Of a stretch of 64,000 bases of DNA, positions 34,333 through 47,157 are shown one piece after another. The DNA lies in contig CM075767.1 of assembly GCA_037974665.1 (NCBI GenBank), positions 88,872,644 through 88,936,643 on the forward strand, written 5' to 3'. Position numbers and translations under genes: made by a program. The notes beneath the pieces were generated by a model that had not been told where the DNA came from, did not search any database, and saw only the letters and a list, made by a program, of their open reading frames with translations. Source of the DNA: Ehretia macrophylla. Lineage: Eukaryota; Streptophyta; Magnoliopsida; Boraginales; Ehretiaceae. How positions within the stretch are numbered: position 1 is the stretch's first letter; every line of letters starts with the position of its first letter.

Positions 34333-37300
34333 TGTGAGGCCCGACCCCGAATAACGTGTTTTACCTCGATTTGCATGCCATAGACCAAGAATGATATGAC
34401 TGACCTTGGATTACGTGCCCTGTCTTGGTTTTCGTGCATGCCTCGTCAATTGTGCCTTGACCTGGAATTATGTGCCCTAATCCTTGACTTATGTGCCCCG
34501 ACTTCGAATTGCGTGCGTTATCTCGTTTTGCGTGTCTTGACCTTGAATTGCGTGTCCTAACCTAGGTTTAAGAGTCGTACCTCAATTTACGTGCATTGCA
34601 TTGAATTACGTGCATTCATTTAGGGTTGCGTGCATTTACTTGAAAAACGTGTGTTCGTCTCGTAGTTCATGTCCTACCTCGTAGTGCATGCCCTAGATCT
34701 AGGAATCCGTGCCACCACGTTAATCAAGAATAAATCCTACACAAAGCACTAGACACTAAAATAATCCTACACAATCCACTAACCAATATTATATTCCTAA
34801 TTCAAATTCTCTACAAACTCCACTAACAATAAAATAATACTAAGCTATTCCTACATTTCCCACTATCTATTATTCTATTCATAATTCAACTCATCAACAA
34901 ACATTCCTATATTTTATTCTACCTAGATTCCCTCATTCCCCAACATTCCTATGACAATTCTAATGACACAAATGCATAAAAAATTAGTCCTAGACAAACT
35001 ATGACAAAACACTTAACACAATCCATAAAAAAATTGTTCAAATTCTCCTCAAATCTCCACCATTTTCGACCAAACCACCTATGCCCATGCTAAAATTTTA
35101 AATTCCATCTTGAAGACACAAAAAAATCAGATTTTAATAGCCCAAGGCTGACCATTGCTTTGATGAATGCAAAAAAGTTTCATTCCTTGTCACATTTTGT
35201 CATTTCTTCCTTTCTTCTCTCTCTCCCTCTCATTCTCTCTCTCCATTTCGGTTTTGGCTAGTTCTCTCCACCTCCTAGCTCATCTTCTTCATCATATGGT
35301 GCAACAAGACAAGCAACCATCAAAGAAACTCAAGCAAACAAGCTAAGATGTGAAAACTACACATGCATGTCCTTTGAAGACTTCTATTCGGCCCTAGGTA
35401 AGCTTCTTGACTTCCATTTCTTTTCTTCATGTTCTAACCTCATGCATGTGCTAAGAGATTGATCACTAAGCTAGGAAAAATAAACAAAAGCTACTTGGAA
35501 TCTGGGCTCAGCAAGCACACGAGATTTGAGGTTCACCAAGGTTTTTGAGCATCTTTTGGGTTGATTGCAAAGGTGAGGGCTAAAACCTTTTGAAAAATCT
35601 TCAAAAATTCACATGCATGCTCATAAATGTATGCAGTTTCTTCTGTACTTGAGTTATGTGGTCGTTCATAAGCTTAAACAACCATGCATGGCAAGATCTT
35701 GGCTTGAAAATGATGCTAGATGAAGTTGAATTGTAGACAGCTCTCTGACCAGTATGTTTCTAGGTAAGTTTAGCTAGGAAAATGATGTTTAAACTGCATT
35801 AAAATTGGTAGGTGACTATTTTGGACAGTTGTGAACATTTTTCCCAGAAATAGGCCGAAGCAAATTTTGATTCTAAGGTCCTCAAAATGGAAAATCTTTA
35901 AAATGTGTCCAAATCTGGAAATCTTGAAAAATGATGCAGGTTTTGGCAGATGCACTGACCTTGTGGAACGAACCAAATTTGACTTAGTAAATGATGTCCA
36001 AAATGCATGAAATTTGGTGTGCTGCTATATTATTCAGTTCTGGAAAAAATTTTCAGAAATGGACCATGGCTAAATCTGACCCTAAGGACCTCAAAAACGT
36101 CAATTACTGAAAAGTGTGCAAATCTGGACAGTTTTGTGCTACCTCACTGTTTCGGCTATAACTAATGATTCCGAACTCCAATTGATGCAAGGTTTGTTTC
36201 TGATTTTATTTACCTTCTTAAGCTTTAATTTGACATCTTATTCACTGGATTTGGAGATTGTTTGATCATCCTATTGATTGTGATAAAACAGCCTAATGCA
36301 GTAAGGGTTTCACTTAATGTTGTACTTAGAAAAATTGTTGTGACTCCTCTTGTTGAATTAAATGCTTGGGATTGTAGCTATGGGATGTTGTGTGGACTGT
36401 ATTGAATGTTTGAGGATGTTGAATTAAATGATGCATGGTTTGAGATTGACTTTGAGTTGGGTTGAGGCTCAAATTGCATGAATATACATGAAATAGAAAC
36501 CCTAATGACTAGGTAGTTTTGCTAAGTGTTGATCATTTGGATGTTGTGTGGAAATTATATGCTTAGTGGGCTGCCCGTAAATGTCTTATAACTTCAAATG
36601 TGATTTTGACCATTGCATGTTGTCAAATAAGCTTTTCTTGCAACCGAACCCATGTAGATGTTGTTGCATGTTGAATAATCGTATCACTTGATTACGTGGA
36701 CTTTGAAATGAGCTATATGGCTTGACTTGCATGTGTTACATGGCTGCCCGTTTAATGTTCATATGGCTCTATATGTCTTTCAAGTGAAATTACTTGTCTT
36801 ATCGTGCCTTGTTTGATTACTTGACAACGTGCGATCTTATAACTGCTCGGAGGCGACCTACTTTGTTGTCCTCCTAATGTGATATGTTAAATGTTATAAA
36901 TGTGCATTGCATATGAGGTTGCAACCTTTCAGTGTGGCATGGTAGTGTTTCACGAACGCCGGGCGGCATAGGGCTTGCCGGTGCTACCGTGACTACCATG
37001 GTCCAATTCCCTCTCTCGCTTGGCATTCCACCCTCGGAGAGTTGGGTCGTAGATTTCGGGGTACATCCGGAGTACACCCAATTGGGAGCGATAAGTGGAT
37101 GATTGAAGTCGGCCGCAACAATTGTATCGAAATTGAAATTGAGAGCAAATGCTCACCGTATCCTTGAAATGATTGGTAAATGTATATGTTACTCGATTTG
37201 TTTCATATATTTGCGTACCTTATTATTTGTAATACGTGACATGTTTTCAAAAAGGAATTTTCATAATTGAACCGGAAAATGAGTTTCAAAACGTAATTCT

Positions 37301-38041
37301 CGTTTCCCCTCGCTGATTCATAAGGACTCGCCATCTTTTATCATCTCAAGTGAAGAAGATCAAGAACAGGTACCCGAAGACGATGTGCCTAACAATGGTT
37401 CCTTGGAGTGATTGCCTGTTCCTACGTGCTTTTGTGCTTTCCTGAAAGTGGTTGCTATATGGATGTTGTGTTTAATTACAAACTACTCATTTCATTGATG
37501 TAAATGACCCCGTTGTAATTTGGGTCTAATTCTGGGATTGTACTATCTATAACCGGACAAACTTTTATTTGGTTGTTTGCTTTCGTTTTCTTAATTAGTA
37601 GTTATCGTAGGCATTAAAACCACTAGATGAACAATCAACTAAGTTAATTCTATCTAATTTCACCTAGGTGCTCATTTGCAAACTAAAGGATAATAGGTAC
37701 TCACATGATAGGAAATTGACAAATAAATGGGACATAGTTATCATGTTAGGCTTACTAACCAAACGAGACTTTCAAGATAAACTAGTAGGCAAATCGGTTG
37801 GTGACAAATAGGAGTCCTTAATGGAATTGGATTAATGATTGGAATAATTAAGGCATTTTGAGAATTTGGTCAAACCAAAGAGCCCAATTACAACCGTTAT
37901 GCTGCCGGTTTACCGAAAAACTTTGGAGTTTAGACTAAACCATTAGGTGTTAAATCTTCATAGACAGCTAAGCACGTGACATTACTTGAATGTTTAGTTC
38001 ACACCCTAGTCTAACCTTATAGGCCGGGTTGGGGCGTGACA
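34333..38041 (+). repeat. LARD-2 5' LTR
   Basis: 3709 bp, tgtgaggcccgacc to ggttggggcgtgaca. ACGTG-type repeats at 34333-34724, CT-rich run near 35215-35250, hairpin module at 36849-37330. Open frames at 35770-35976, 36874-37077 and 36950-37156 are LTR sequence. Confidence 0.9.
36849..37330 (+). other. Conserved LTR hairpin module (LARD-2 5' LTR)
   Basis: ggagg/cctcc hairpin at 36849; palindrome ggttgcaacc near 36918; large hairpin 36938-37000 with nine paired bases catggtagt/actaccatg and an inner cacg/cgtg; tacatccggagta arms near 37062. The last small hairpin is weakened (tgatt opposite actcg). Confidence 0.7.
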
Positions 38042-39866
38042 CCTTATAACTAAAATGGTATCAGAGCTTAGTTTACTAACTAGGCGTTAGTCGGTTTCAA
38101 CTCTCGGACCATGGGTAGAAGCCCTAAGGTAATTATGATGTCTTGTTTATATGTGTTAATATGTGCTTATGTGCTAATGTGCTTTAATTGCTTTAAGTAT
38201 TGAATATTATGTGCCTTTGTGAACCATATGTATTTTGTATCATGCACACTGACACGTCCTCAATAATGCATGCATGCTTTTATATTCCTTCCTTGATACA
38301 TGTGCAAGTTATATAACCGTGAATGACTGTTTATGCACATAGAAAGTTAGGATTAGGACCTTCAGGGAAGTGAATTTGTGCAGGACGAACAAAAAGGCTC
38401 AGTTAGAGATTTCCCGCATCTTCACAGGTACTCGATGGATTATATATATTATTGGATATGTATATATATAAAATGCGTAGCACATGTATAATTGTTGAGG
38501 TAAAGTTATCTCCTTATCTTTGGAATACACATGCCTGTGATTAAGTTATCAATTTTATAGCTATAAAGTTATTGATTCTGTTAAACCTTTCTTCTAATTG
38601 TGGTTCAAGAATAAATGTTAAGGACATACAACTTTCCTTAGATATAAGAATATACTATTGGACATGTGGAGTAGTATATATATATATGTTCATATGCTTA
38701 TAATGGAAGTTAGACTTAGGAGTTGCTTTTGAATCAAATTCTTATATCTTAAAATGGTATAATAGACTATTTATATGATTGAATCCTTACTTGATTGGAA
38801 TTAAGCATCATTGAACCTAATAAGGTGTATATTAATGAGTTTCAAGTTCACTCAATGGTAAGATTGTGACCTCGAAATTAAGAGATGAACTCGTGAAAAT
38901 GGGCGATAGGGGTTAGATTATTAAGGCGTGAATAATGTGTTTAAGTAACTTAACAATGGATAACCTCAAGACATGTAGGCAACTCTGGAGACTAAGTTTA
39001 ACAAGGTTGATGAATCTTTAGTATAACAAGATATGGGGATATTGGAATCGAGGAATTCGCGTAACGAGAACTCGTGTTCGGAAGACTACACCTAAATGTT
39101 AGGTCGAATAGAAGTGTAAGGTATTGAATTATGTATTAGATGATGTTGCTAAGGTCCTAAGTTGGATATTGGTGATTTTAAGAATCATGGTATTAAACTA
39201 TTGCCCCTCGGATTTAGTTATGATTATGCGAAGTAAGTCATTCTATGCTCTCGTTATTTGGATACCCTAGAGGATATTAGGAAGCATATATCCCTAAATA
39301 ATACCGATGGACCTATTATATAAACCATCGAAATGATATTAAGCATCTGGTTGCAAGGTGGAGTCGTTAGGGTATGATTTGAAATCCTAAATAGCTAATA
39401 GTGAGTATGCAGGATGATTCATGGTGAACCCTATGACCTAAGGTCGATGAGTCTTGATGCTCTTAGCTAGTTGAACATGTAAATGAAGAGAGTAAGATAG
39501 AGATGAATCAGAGTCATGATGACCCAAAAGACTATTGTTAGACCACCGTATCTATGCGCACCATTTCACTTCTAGAAACTAGCGGTTGGTAGACTTCGAA
39601 TCGTGATTGTTGAATAGAGGGTGAATCTTATAGTGATAATTAAATGAGTGGTTGATTACTTTTGAAATTCTATTAGATTATATTGTAAGATGACTTGTGG
39701 TTATAATTCTTATGATGACATATCCTTGAAGTTATTTCATGTAATAAGCTACTTGGATTAGTATGGTAAGTATCGTATGAACTAGATCATTTCGGTACCC
39801 ATTGATAGTCCTAGGATTGTTGTTGTATGACCGGTAAACTAGTAGAGAATTGATATCACTTACAAG
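38042..39866 (+). mobile_element. LARD-2 internal region, first part
   Basis: Non-coding and collinear with LARD-1 30122 to ~31824. About 140 bp at 39430-39573 have no counterpart in LARD-1, so one of the two copies has an indel there. It ends at 39866 against the minus-strand LTR; the last five bases, acaag, would be that insertion's target site. Confidence 0.8.
38056..38069 (+). promoter_or_regulatory. Primer binding site of LARD-2
   Basis: tggtatcagagctt, 14 bp after the LTR end at 38041; initiator Met-tRNA type. Confidence 0.85.
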
Positions 39867-42800
39867 TGTCACGCCCCAACCCGGCCTATAAGGTTAGACT
39901 AGGGTGTGAACTAACATTCAAGTAATATCACGTACTTAGCTGTTGATGAAGATTAACACCTAATGATTTGGTCTAAACTCCAAAGTTTTTCCGGAAAACC
40001 GGCAGCATAACGGCTGTAATTGGCCCTTTGGTTTAACCTAATTCTCTAAACGCCTCAAATGTTTACCATCTCAAATTCATTTCCAACTAAGATTACTACT
40101 TTACCATCAATTGAATGGCCTATTGGTTATTTCGACATCCCGTTTGGTTTACAACCTAGCATGATGCTATGTCTCGTTTGTTTGTTTGACCTCGTTTCAA
40201 AATATACCTGTTTAAGATTGGATAAATTCATTTACTTAGTCCTCACTAATACATCATAACCTATGATAATACTAGCGGTAATAAAAGCATAACGATCATA
40301 GTAATGTCTAGTATCAGTCTATTTAGTATAAGTACAAACCAAAATTAGACCACAAATTACAACAGGGGTCTTTTACATCATGACATCGAGTAACACAAAA
40401 GGAAATAGTCTTCAAGTAACATAAAATTCACAAGTAGTCATGTTCAAGCAAAACAACAATGACAGGCAATCACTCCAGGGGTTCATCATTAGATACATTG
40501 TCCTCGGGTACTTGTACCTGTTCTTCTTCACCTGTGATGAAAAAGAGGGTAAGTCCTTATGAACTCAGCGAGGGGGAAACGAGAAATACGTTTTGAAACT
40601 CATTTTCCGGTTCAATTATGAAAACTCCTTTTTGAAAACATGTCACGTATTGCAAATAACAAGGTACACAAATATATGAAACAAATCGAGTAACAGATAC
40701 ATTTACCAATCATTTCAAGGATACGGTGAGCATTTGCACTCAATTTCAATTCCGATACAATTGTTGCGGTCGAATTCAATAATCCACTTATCGCTCCCAA
40801 TTGGGTGTACTACGGATGTACCCCGAAACCTACGACCCAATTCTCCAAGGGTGGAATGCCAAGCGAGAGAGGGAATTGGACCATGGTAGTCACGGGAGCA
40901 CCGGCAAGCCCTATGCCGCCCGGCGTTCGTGAAACGCTACCATGCCACAATGAAAGGTTGCAACCTCGTATGCAATGCACATTTATAACATTTAACATAT
41001 CACATTAGGAGGACAACAAAGTAGGTCGCCTCCGAACAGTTATAAGATCATACGTTGTCAAGTAGTCAAAGAAGGCACGATAAGACAAGTAATTTCACTT
41101 GAAAGGCATATAGAGCCATGTGAATATTAAACGGGCAGCCATGTAACACATGTAAGTCAAGCCATATAACTCATTTCGAATTCCACGTAATCAAGTGGTA
41201 CGATTATTCAACATGCAACAATATTTACGTGGGTTTGGTTACAAGAAAAATTTATTTGACAACATGCAATGGTCGAAATCACATTTGAAGTTATAAGAAA
41301 TTTATGGGCAGCCCATTAAGCATATAATTTCCACACAATATACAAATGATCAATACTTAGCAAAACTACCTAGTCATTAGGGTTTCCATTTCGTGTATAT
41401 TCGTGCAATTTGAGCCTCAACCCAACTCAAAGTCAATCTCAAACCATGCATCATTTAATTCAACATTCTCAAACATTCAAAACAGTCCACACAACATCCC
41501 GAAGCTACAATCCAAAGCATTTAATTCAACATGAGAAGTGACCACAATTTTTCTAAGTGCAACATTAAGTGAAACCCTTACTACAATAAGCTGTTTTCTC
41601 ACAAACAATAGGAGAATCAAACAATCTCCAAAACCAATGAATAAGATGTCAAATTAAAGCTTAATAAGTTAACTAAAATCAGAAACAAACCTTGCATCAA
41701 TTGGAGTTCAGAATCATTAGTTATAGCCGAAACAGTGAGATAGCACATAACTGTCCAGATTTGCACACTTTTCAGAAATTGACGATTTTGAGGTCCTTAG
41801 GGTCAGTTTTAGCCTTGGTCCATTTCTGATAAAATTTTCCAGAACTGAAAAATATAGAATTTTCCAGAACTGAAAAATATAGTAGAATACCAAATTTCAT
41901 GCATTTTGGACATCATTTACTAAGTCAAATATGATTCATTCCACAAGGTCAGTGCATCTGCCAAAACCTGCTTCATTTTTCCAGATTTCCAGATTTGGTC
42001 ACATTTTAAAGATTTGCCATTTTGAGGACCTTAGACTCAAAATTAGCTTATGAACGACCATATAGCTCAAGTACAGAATAAAATACACACATTTATGAGC
42101 ATGCATGTGAATTTTTGAAGAGTTTTCAAAAGGTTTTAACCCTCACCTTAGCAATCAACCAAAAGATGCTCAAAAACCTTGTTGAAGCTCAACTTTCTTC
42201 CTCTCCTTGCTTAGCCGAAATCCCAACTAGCTTTTCTCTATTTTTCCTAGCTTAGTGATCAATCTCTTAGCACATGCATGAGGTCATAACATGAAGAAAA
42301 GAAATGGATGCCAAGAATCTTACCTAGGCCGAATGGAGGCTTCAATGCAGATGCAAGTGGAATTTTCACCTCCTATCTAGCTCGGTTGAGGTTCTTTGCT
42401 TGGAGCTTGCTTTGCTTAGCTATGGTGTGAAGAAGAGAACCTATGGAGATGAAGAACTCAGCCAAGGCCGAGAATGAGAGAGGAAAATGAGATGAAGAGA
42501 GAAAAAAATGAAAGAGAAATGAAGAAAATGACAAACAATGAAGCCTTTTGCAAATTTGAGGAGGATGTCGGCCTTGGACTTCCAAATCTGAATTTTTTGT
42601 GTCTTCAAGGTGGAAATTTGAAATGCTAGAATGGGCTATGAGTTTTTGGTCGAGCAAGAGAGAGATTTGAGGTGGTTTTGGTCATTTTTTTATGCATTTG
42701 TGTCATAGTTTGTCTAAATGTGTCTAGGAATTAAATTATATTGAATAAGCATGCACAAATGCCACCTAGTGGTCGGCCAAGCATGTTGAAAATTCTGAAA

Positions 42801-43223
42801 TTTTGTCTTGGTTGAGCTTATTTTATTGCATGTGTTTGGAAGTGCAAAAGAAAAGGAATAAAGAATGAAGAATGTTTGGTGTTTGGTGCATTTCTTGTCT
42901 TCTAGTGAGTTGAATTAGGATTATTATATTGATAGTGGATTTTGTAGGATTGTTTAATAGTCTAGTGCTCCGTGAAAGATGCTTTCTTGATTAGCGTGAA
43001 GGCACGCTTTCGTAGGTCTAGGGCACGCACTACGAGGTAGGACACGAACTACGAGACGAACACACGTTTTTCAAGTAAATGCACACAACCCTAATTGAAT
43101 GCACGTAATTCAATGTATGGAACATAAAATGAACACAATTCTTAAACCTAGGTCATGGCACGCAAATCTAGGTTAGGGCACATGAATTGAGGTTTCGCAT
43201 GCAAATCGGGGTCGGGCCTCACA
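39867..43223 (-). repeat. 3' LTR of the chromovirus
   Basis: 3357 bp on the minus strand, tgtgaggcccgacc at 43223 to ggggcgtgaca at 39867. Against the 5' LTR it lacks ~190 bp near 42045, between short aagctta-type repeats, and it has a ~29-bp duplication at ~41850 (the gaactgaaaaatatag segment twice). ACGTG-type repeats lie at 42993-43223. Open frames at 40059-41008 and 42373-42657 are LTR shadows. Confidence 0.9.
40552..41033 (-). other. Conserved LTR hairpin module (chromovirus 3' LTR)
   Basis: Minus-strand copy of the module. First hairpin near 41033-41007, large hairpin 40944-40882 enclosing gggcggcatagggcttgcc, tacatccg..gta arms near 40805-40825 (one arm base changed), last small hairpin at 40566-40552. 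Confidence 0.7.
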
Positions 43224-43573
43224 TCCTCCCCTCCTTAAAAGAATTTCATCCCGAAATTCAATAGTACCTTGAAATACAGCTAGATATTGCTGCTCCATCT
43301 GGTCTCGCCTTTCCCACGTTGCTTCTTCGACCCCATGTTGATCCCACAGCTCCTTCACCAGAGGGATAGTTCTGTTGCACAACTCCCGATCCTACTGGTC
43401 TAGGATCCGAATGGGCTTCTCCTCGTAACACAACTTCTCCCGAAGCTGCAACGGCCCTGGCCCCAAGATATACGACGGATCAGGATGATACTTCCGCAGC
43501 ATCGCAACATGAAAGAGCTCATGAATATTGGAGAGGTTCTGGGGTAGTGCTAGGCGATACACCAACTTGCCAA
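43173..43573 (-). pseudogene. pol C-terminus: integrase tail and chromodomain, broken
   Basis: This stretch continues pol after a one-base deletion near 43573 that shifts the frame relative to the integrase. It reads as a linker followed by a chromodomain: ILDQ, a TAG stop at 43392-43394, then IPLVKELWDQHGVEEATWE and a D..QQY tail. The E-A-T-W-E motif and the hydrophobic/aromatic pattern are those of the chromodomain that directs chromovirus integrase to particular chromatin. The frame runs on through the polypurine tract (EILLRRGG) and about 50 bp into the LTR before stopping at 43173. The parallel copy at 51494-52072 has the same ending without the stop. Confidence 0.85.
43224..43240 (-). 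promoter_or_regulatory. Polypurine tract of the chromovirus
   Basis: Minus strand aaggaggggagga directly before the 3' LTR at 43223; the same sequence as in the LARDs. Confidence 0.85.
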
Positions 43574-44656
43574 CTTCTCAACTATCTCAAATGGTCCCAC
43601 AAATCTCGAGCTCAACTTTCCACCCTTGCCATGCTTAACCAGTCCCCTCCGGGGTGATATCTTCAAGAACACCTTGTCGCAAACCTCAAACTCGAGACTC
43701 CGTCTCCGTCGGTTTGCATAACTCTTCTGCCTGCTCTGGGTGGTAAGCATCTGTTTCTGGATGAGGTGGATATTATCAACAGTCTTCATCAGTTCAGGTA
43801 AAAGGGTCGGGTCAAAAGTCTTCGTCTCACCTACTTCATCCCAGTAAATTGGGGATCGACACTTACTTCCATACAGCGCCTCAAATGGGACCATCCCGAT
43901 AGTGGCCTGATAACTATTGTTGTAGGCGAACTCCGCTAGAGATAGATATTTCTCCCAAGCTTTCCCTAATTCTAACACACATGCCCTCAGCATATCCTCC
44001 AGAATCTGAATAGTTCTCTCCAATTGACCATCCGTCTGAGGGTGATAAGCCGTGCTAAAACTCGATTTCGTTCCCAAAGCTTCTTGCAATCTCTTCCAAA
44101 ATCGGGAAGTAAAACGAGGATCCCTATCTGATACAATACTCACAGGCATCCCGTGCAATCTCACAATCTCCGCTACATACATATCTCTCAACTCCTCAGG
44201 ACTATCCTCCTTGTTCATCGGTAAGAAGTGCGCCGACTTAGTCAATCTATCCACTATAACCCAAACGGCGTCATGACCCTTTCGTGATCTAGGCAGGTCC
44301 ATAACAAAATCCATAGTTATATGTTCCCATTTCCATTGAGGAATCTCCAACGGCTGAAGTAAACCTGCGGGTCGTTGATGTTCTGCTTTGACCCTCTGAC
44401 AAGTCAAACACCATGCTACAAACTCCGCAATTTCTCTTTTCATGTTATTCCACCAATAGTGTTGCTTCAAATCCCGATACATCTTTGTTCCGCCGGGGTG
44501 AATAGTATATCTTGAATTATGGGCTTCCTCAAGAATCTTCTTTTTCAGCTTAAACTCGTTCGGAACACAAATCCGATTCCTAAATCTCCAAACACCATCA
44601 TCATGAAACTTGAAATATGCGTGGCTTTCCTTAATCTTTTGAAATTGTTGGTCCTT
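43574..44656 (-). pseudogene. Integrase of the chromovirus, broken at both ends
   Basis: Inserts element cDNA into host DNA. The N-terminal HHCC zinc-binding domain is visible: a His pair in AHNSRYTIHPG and the Cys pair CLTC. The catalytic core follows, with acidic residues in ITMDFVMDL, VSDRDPRF and the Glu of TDGQLERT, matching the D,D-35-E pattern. After it come the conserved AEFAYNNS segment and a GPF motif (RFVGPFEIVEK). The frame is open over this whole stretch but separated from RNase H by a TAG stop at 44657-44659. It is cut from the chromodomain by a one-base deletion near 43573. The intact frame may be chance survival rather than function, since the rest of pol is broken. Confidence 0.9.
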
Positions 44657-45440
44657 CTATAAAGCCTCTCGTAACTCAGACAACAAAGTCGATTGAACTT
44701 GGGTAGTGGCAAAAAGTAACCCCTTCTGAGTCAATTGTGGTTTCCACAGAAATGCTTCCTCCAAAACCTCCTGCACCTTGACTTCCAGTTTTGCCATGCT
44801 TGCTTTTCTACTTGAGGCATCTGCAACTACATTAGCTTTACCGGGCACATAATTGATTGAGCAGTTATAATCATCCAAAAGCTCCATCCACCGCCTTTGC
44901 CTCATATTCAACTCCTTTTGAGAGAACAAGTATTTCAAGCTCTTATGATCAGTAAATACCTCAAACATGTTACCCCACAGATAATGCCTCCATTTCTTGA
45001 GTGCAAACACAATGGCCGCTAACTCCAAATGATGCGTCGGGTAATTCATCTCATACGGCTTTGGTTTCCTAGAAGCATATGCAATCACTCTTCCATTTTG
45101 CATCAATACACATCCCAATCCTTCTTTCGAAGCATCGCTATAGATTACAAAACCTTGACTCCCTTCAGGCAATGCAAGAACTAGTGTGGTACTCAATCTT
45201 TTCTTCAATTCTTGAAAGCTGCTCTCACACTTATCATCCCACACGAACTTGGTTTTCTTTTGAGTGAGCTTTGTAAGCAGTCCTGCAATCTTAGAGAAAT
45301 CCTTCACGAACCTCCGATAATAGCCCGCTAGACCAAGAAAACTCCGAACCTCCGTAACATTTTCCGGCTTCTTCCAAGACATCACTGCATCAATCTTTGC
45401 TGGATGCACCGCTATTTCATCTTGGGATATTATATGCCCC
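44657..45440 (-). pseudogene. Reverse transcriptase thumb/connection and RNase H, broken
   Basis: RNase H removes the RNA strand during cDNA synthesis. Visible motifs are [11 protein letters not shown] and [17 protein letters not shown] of the connection region, then [16 protein letters not shown] (first catalytic Asp), [20 protein letters not shown] (Glu) and [11 protein letters not shown] (Asp). The segment ends in a TAG stop at 44657-44659 that interrupts the linker to integrase. The upstream boundary is a +1 change in a run of six T (minus strand, 45446-45441), which separates it from the catalytic reverse transcriptase frame. Confidence 0.9.
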
Positions 45441-46112
45441 AAAAAATGAAATCTGCTGCAGCCAAAATTCACACTTGCTAAACTTTGCATACAATTGGTG
45501 CTCTCAAAGTTTCTGCAGTACCAACCGCAGATGTTACTCATGCTCCGCCTCTGATTTCGAGTATACCAAAATATCATCAATGAAGATCACCACAAATTGG
45601 TCCAAGTAGGGTTGAAACACCCTGTGCATCAAATCCATAAAAGCTGCAGGGGCATTAGTTAGTCCAAAAGGCATCACCACATATTCATAATGCCCATATC
45701 TCGTCCTGAAAGCCGTTTTAGGCACATCTTCCTTCTTGATCCGTAACTGATAATACCCTTGCCTCAAGTCGAGTTTCAAATACACTTTGGCTCCTTGTAG
45801 TTGATCAAATAACTCGTCAATCAGGGGAAGTGGGTATTTATTCTTGACAGTCACTTGGTTCAAACCTCGGTAGTCAATGCATAGCCTCAACGTTCCGTCC
45901 TTCTTCTTCACAAATAGAACTGGCGCACCCCACGGTGAAGAACTCGGTTGGACAAACCCCTTCTTCAGCAATCCTTGCAATTGGTCCTTCAATTCTTGTA
46001 GCTCGGCCGGTGCCATACGATAGGGAGCTTTAGATATCGGCTGGGCACCCGGCAGCAACTCTATAACAAACTCGATTTGGGGGTAAACCGGGTAATTCTT
46101 CTGGAAACACAT
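45441..46112 (-). pseudogene. Reverse transcriptase catalytic domain, broken
   Basis: Copies element RNA into cDNA. The Ty3/gypsy signature blocks are present in order: [73 protein letters not shown]-like [28 protein letters not shown], and the catalytic box [13 protein letters not shown] at 45534-45536 and a TGA at 45504-45506 interrupt the frame after the catalytic box. A frameshift between about 46075 and 46085 separates it from protease. Domain length is otherwise normal. Confidence 0.92.
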
Positions 46113-46116
46113 CTGC

Positions 46117-47157
46117 CTAGTCTTTGATCACAGGCATCTCCTCCAACTTAGCTTTATCCGACGACTTGTTGATAAGGTAAGCCAAGTATCCGCTGCACCC
46201 TTTCCTCAAGGACTTCACTGCTTTTGTAGATGAAATAATGGAACTCCCGGTGAAATCTCTTCGACCCACAATCTCCAGTATTGGTTGATCAGGTACCCGG
46301 AACGTTATAATCTTTGCCCGGAAATCCAGTTGGACATGATGTTTTGCCTGCCAGCCCATCCCTAAAATGACCTCATAGTCTCGAAAAGGTAATACAATAA
46401 GATTGGCTGAGAATTCCCTATCCTTAATTTGGATTTTACATGCTTTACAAGCTGAACTAGTTACAAGTTTAGAACCCATTGGAGTACCAACTTCTACTTC
46501 ATATGGCAAACATACAACTTTCAATTTCACACGTTCCACACATAAGGGAGTAATAAATGAATCAGTACCACCAGAATCAATTAACACCTTAACAGGTTGA
46601 TTCAGTATGAAGAATGTACCTTCAACAACAGCGGTCTCATCTAGGAACTCCTCGCACTCAATAACATAGGCACGAGCCTGGACCCTAGGAACTGGAGTCT
46701 TGCCTCTACCGGCAGGTTTACCCTGATTCTGTCCCCCTTGCCATTTAGGGCAATCCTTAACCCGGTGCTGTTCGCTGCCACAACCCATACATTTCCCCAA
46801 TTTTCTCCAACACTGGGCCTCGGTGTGGCCCTTCTTGTTACAGTACGAACATATGGCAGTCTGACAAGCAGGTGAACTACCTGTGGATCCGCGGGTGGAA
46901 GAGGCTGATGGCGCTTTTGACGGGCCACGGTTATTCACTGACCTATTCTGGCTCTGGCCTTGACTGCGACTCTGACTCTGGAATTTTCTCTGCTGACCTA
47001 GAGGCTGGTAAGGTTTCTTGGTTGGCTGGCTCGAACCGGCTCCATCTAGTTTCCTCTTCTCAACTTGAGAGGCAGCAGCAAAGAGAGCAGAGTAAGTATC
47101 GAAGTCATGAGAAGCTAACTGGTCCAGAATCTCTGGCCTCAATCCAACAGTAAATTT
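46117..47157 (-). pseudogene. Gag C-terminus (nucleocapsid) and aspartic protease, broken
   Basis: Continues gag in the same frame after the TGA at 47158. It starts with the end of the capsid-like region (LRPEILDQLASHDFDTY), then a Q/S/K-rich linker and two CCHC zinc knuckles (CSYCNKKGHTEAQC and CMGCGSEQHRVKDC) that would bind element RNA. The retropepsin-like protease follows, with active site LIDSGGTDSFI and the flap/hydrophobic strand VILGMGWQAKH. The stretch ends at a TAG (46117-46119) just before the usual PGLPP segment that leads into reverse transcriptase. Confidence 0.9.

Noticed and set aside
43550-44482. Intact host gene derived from an integrase
   Set aside because: The open stretch is only the middle of a gag-pol that is in place between its LTRs, with stops and frameshifts on both sides. 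There is no sign of separate use.
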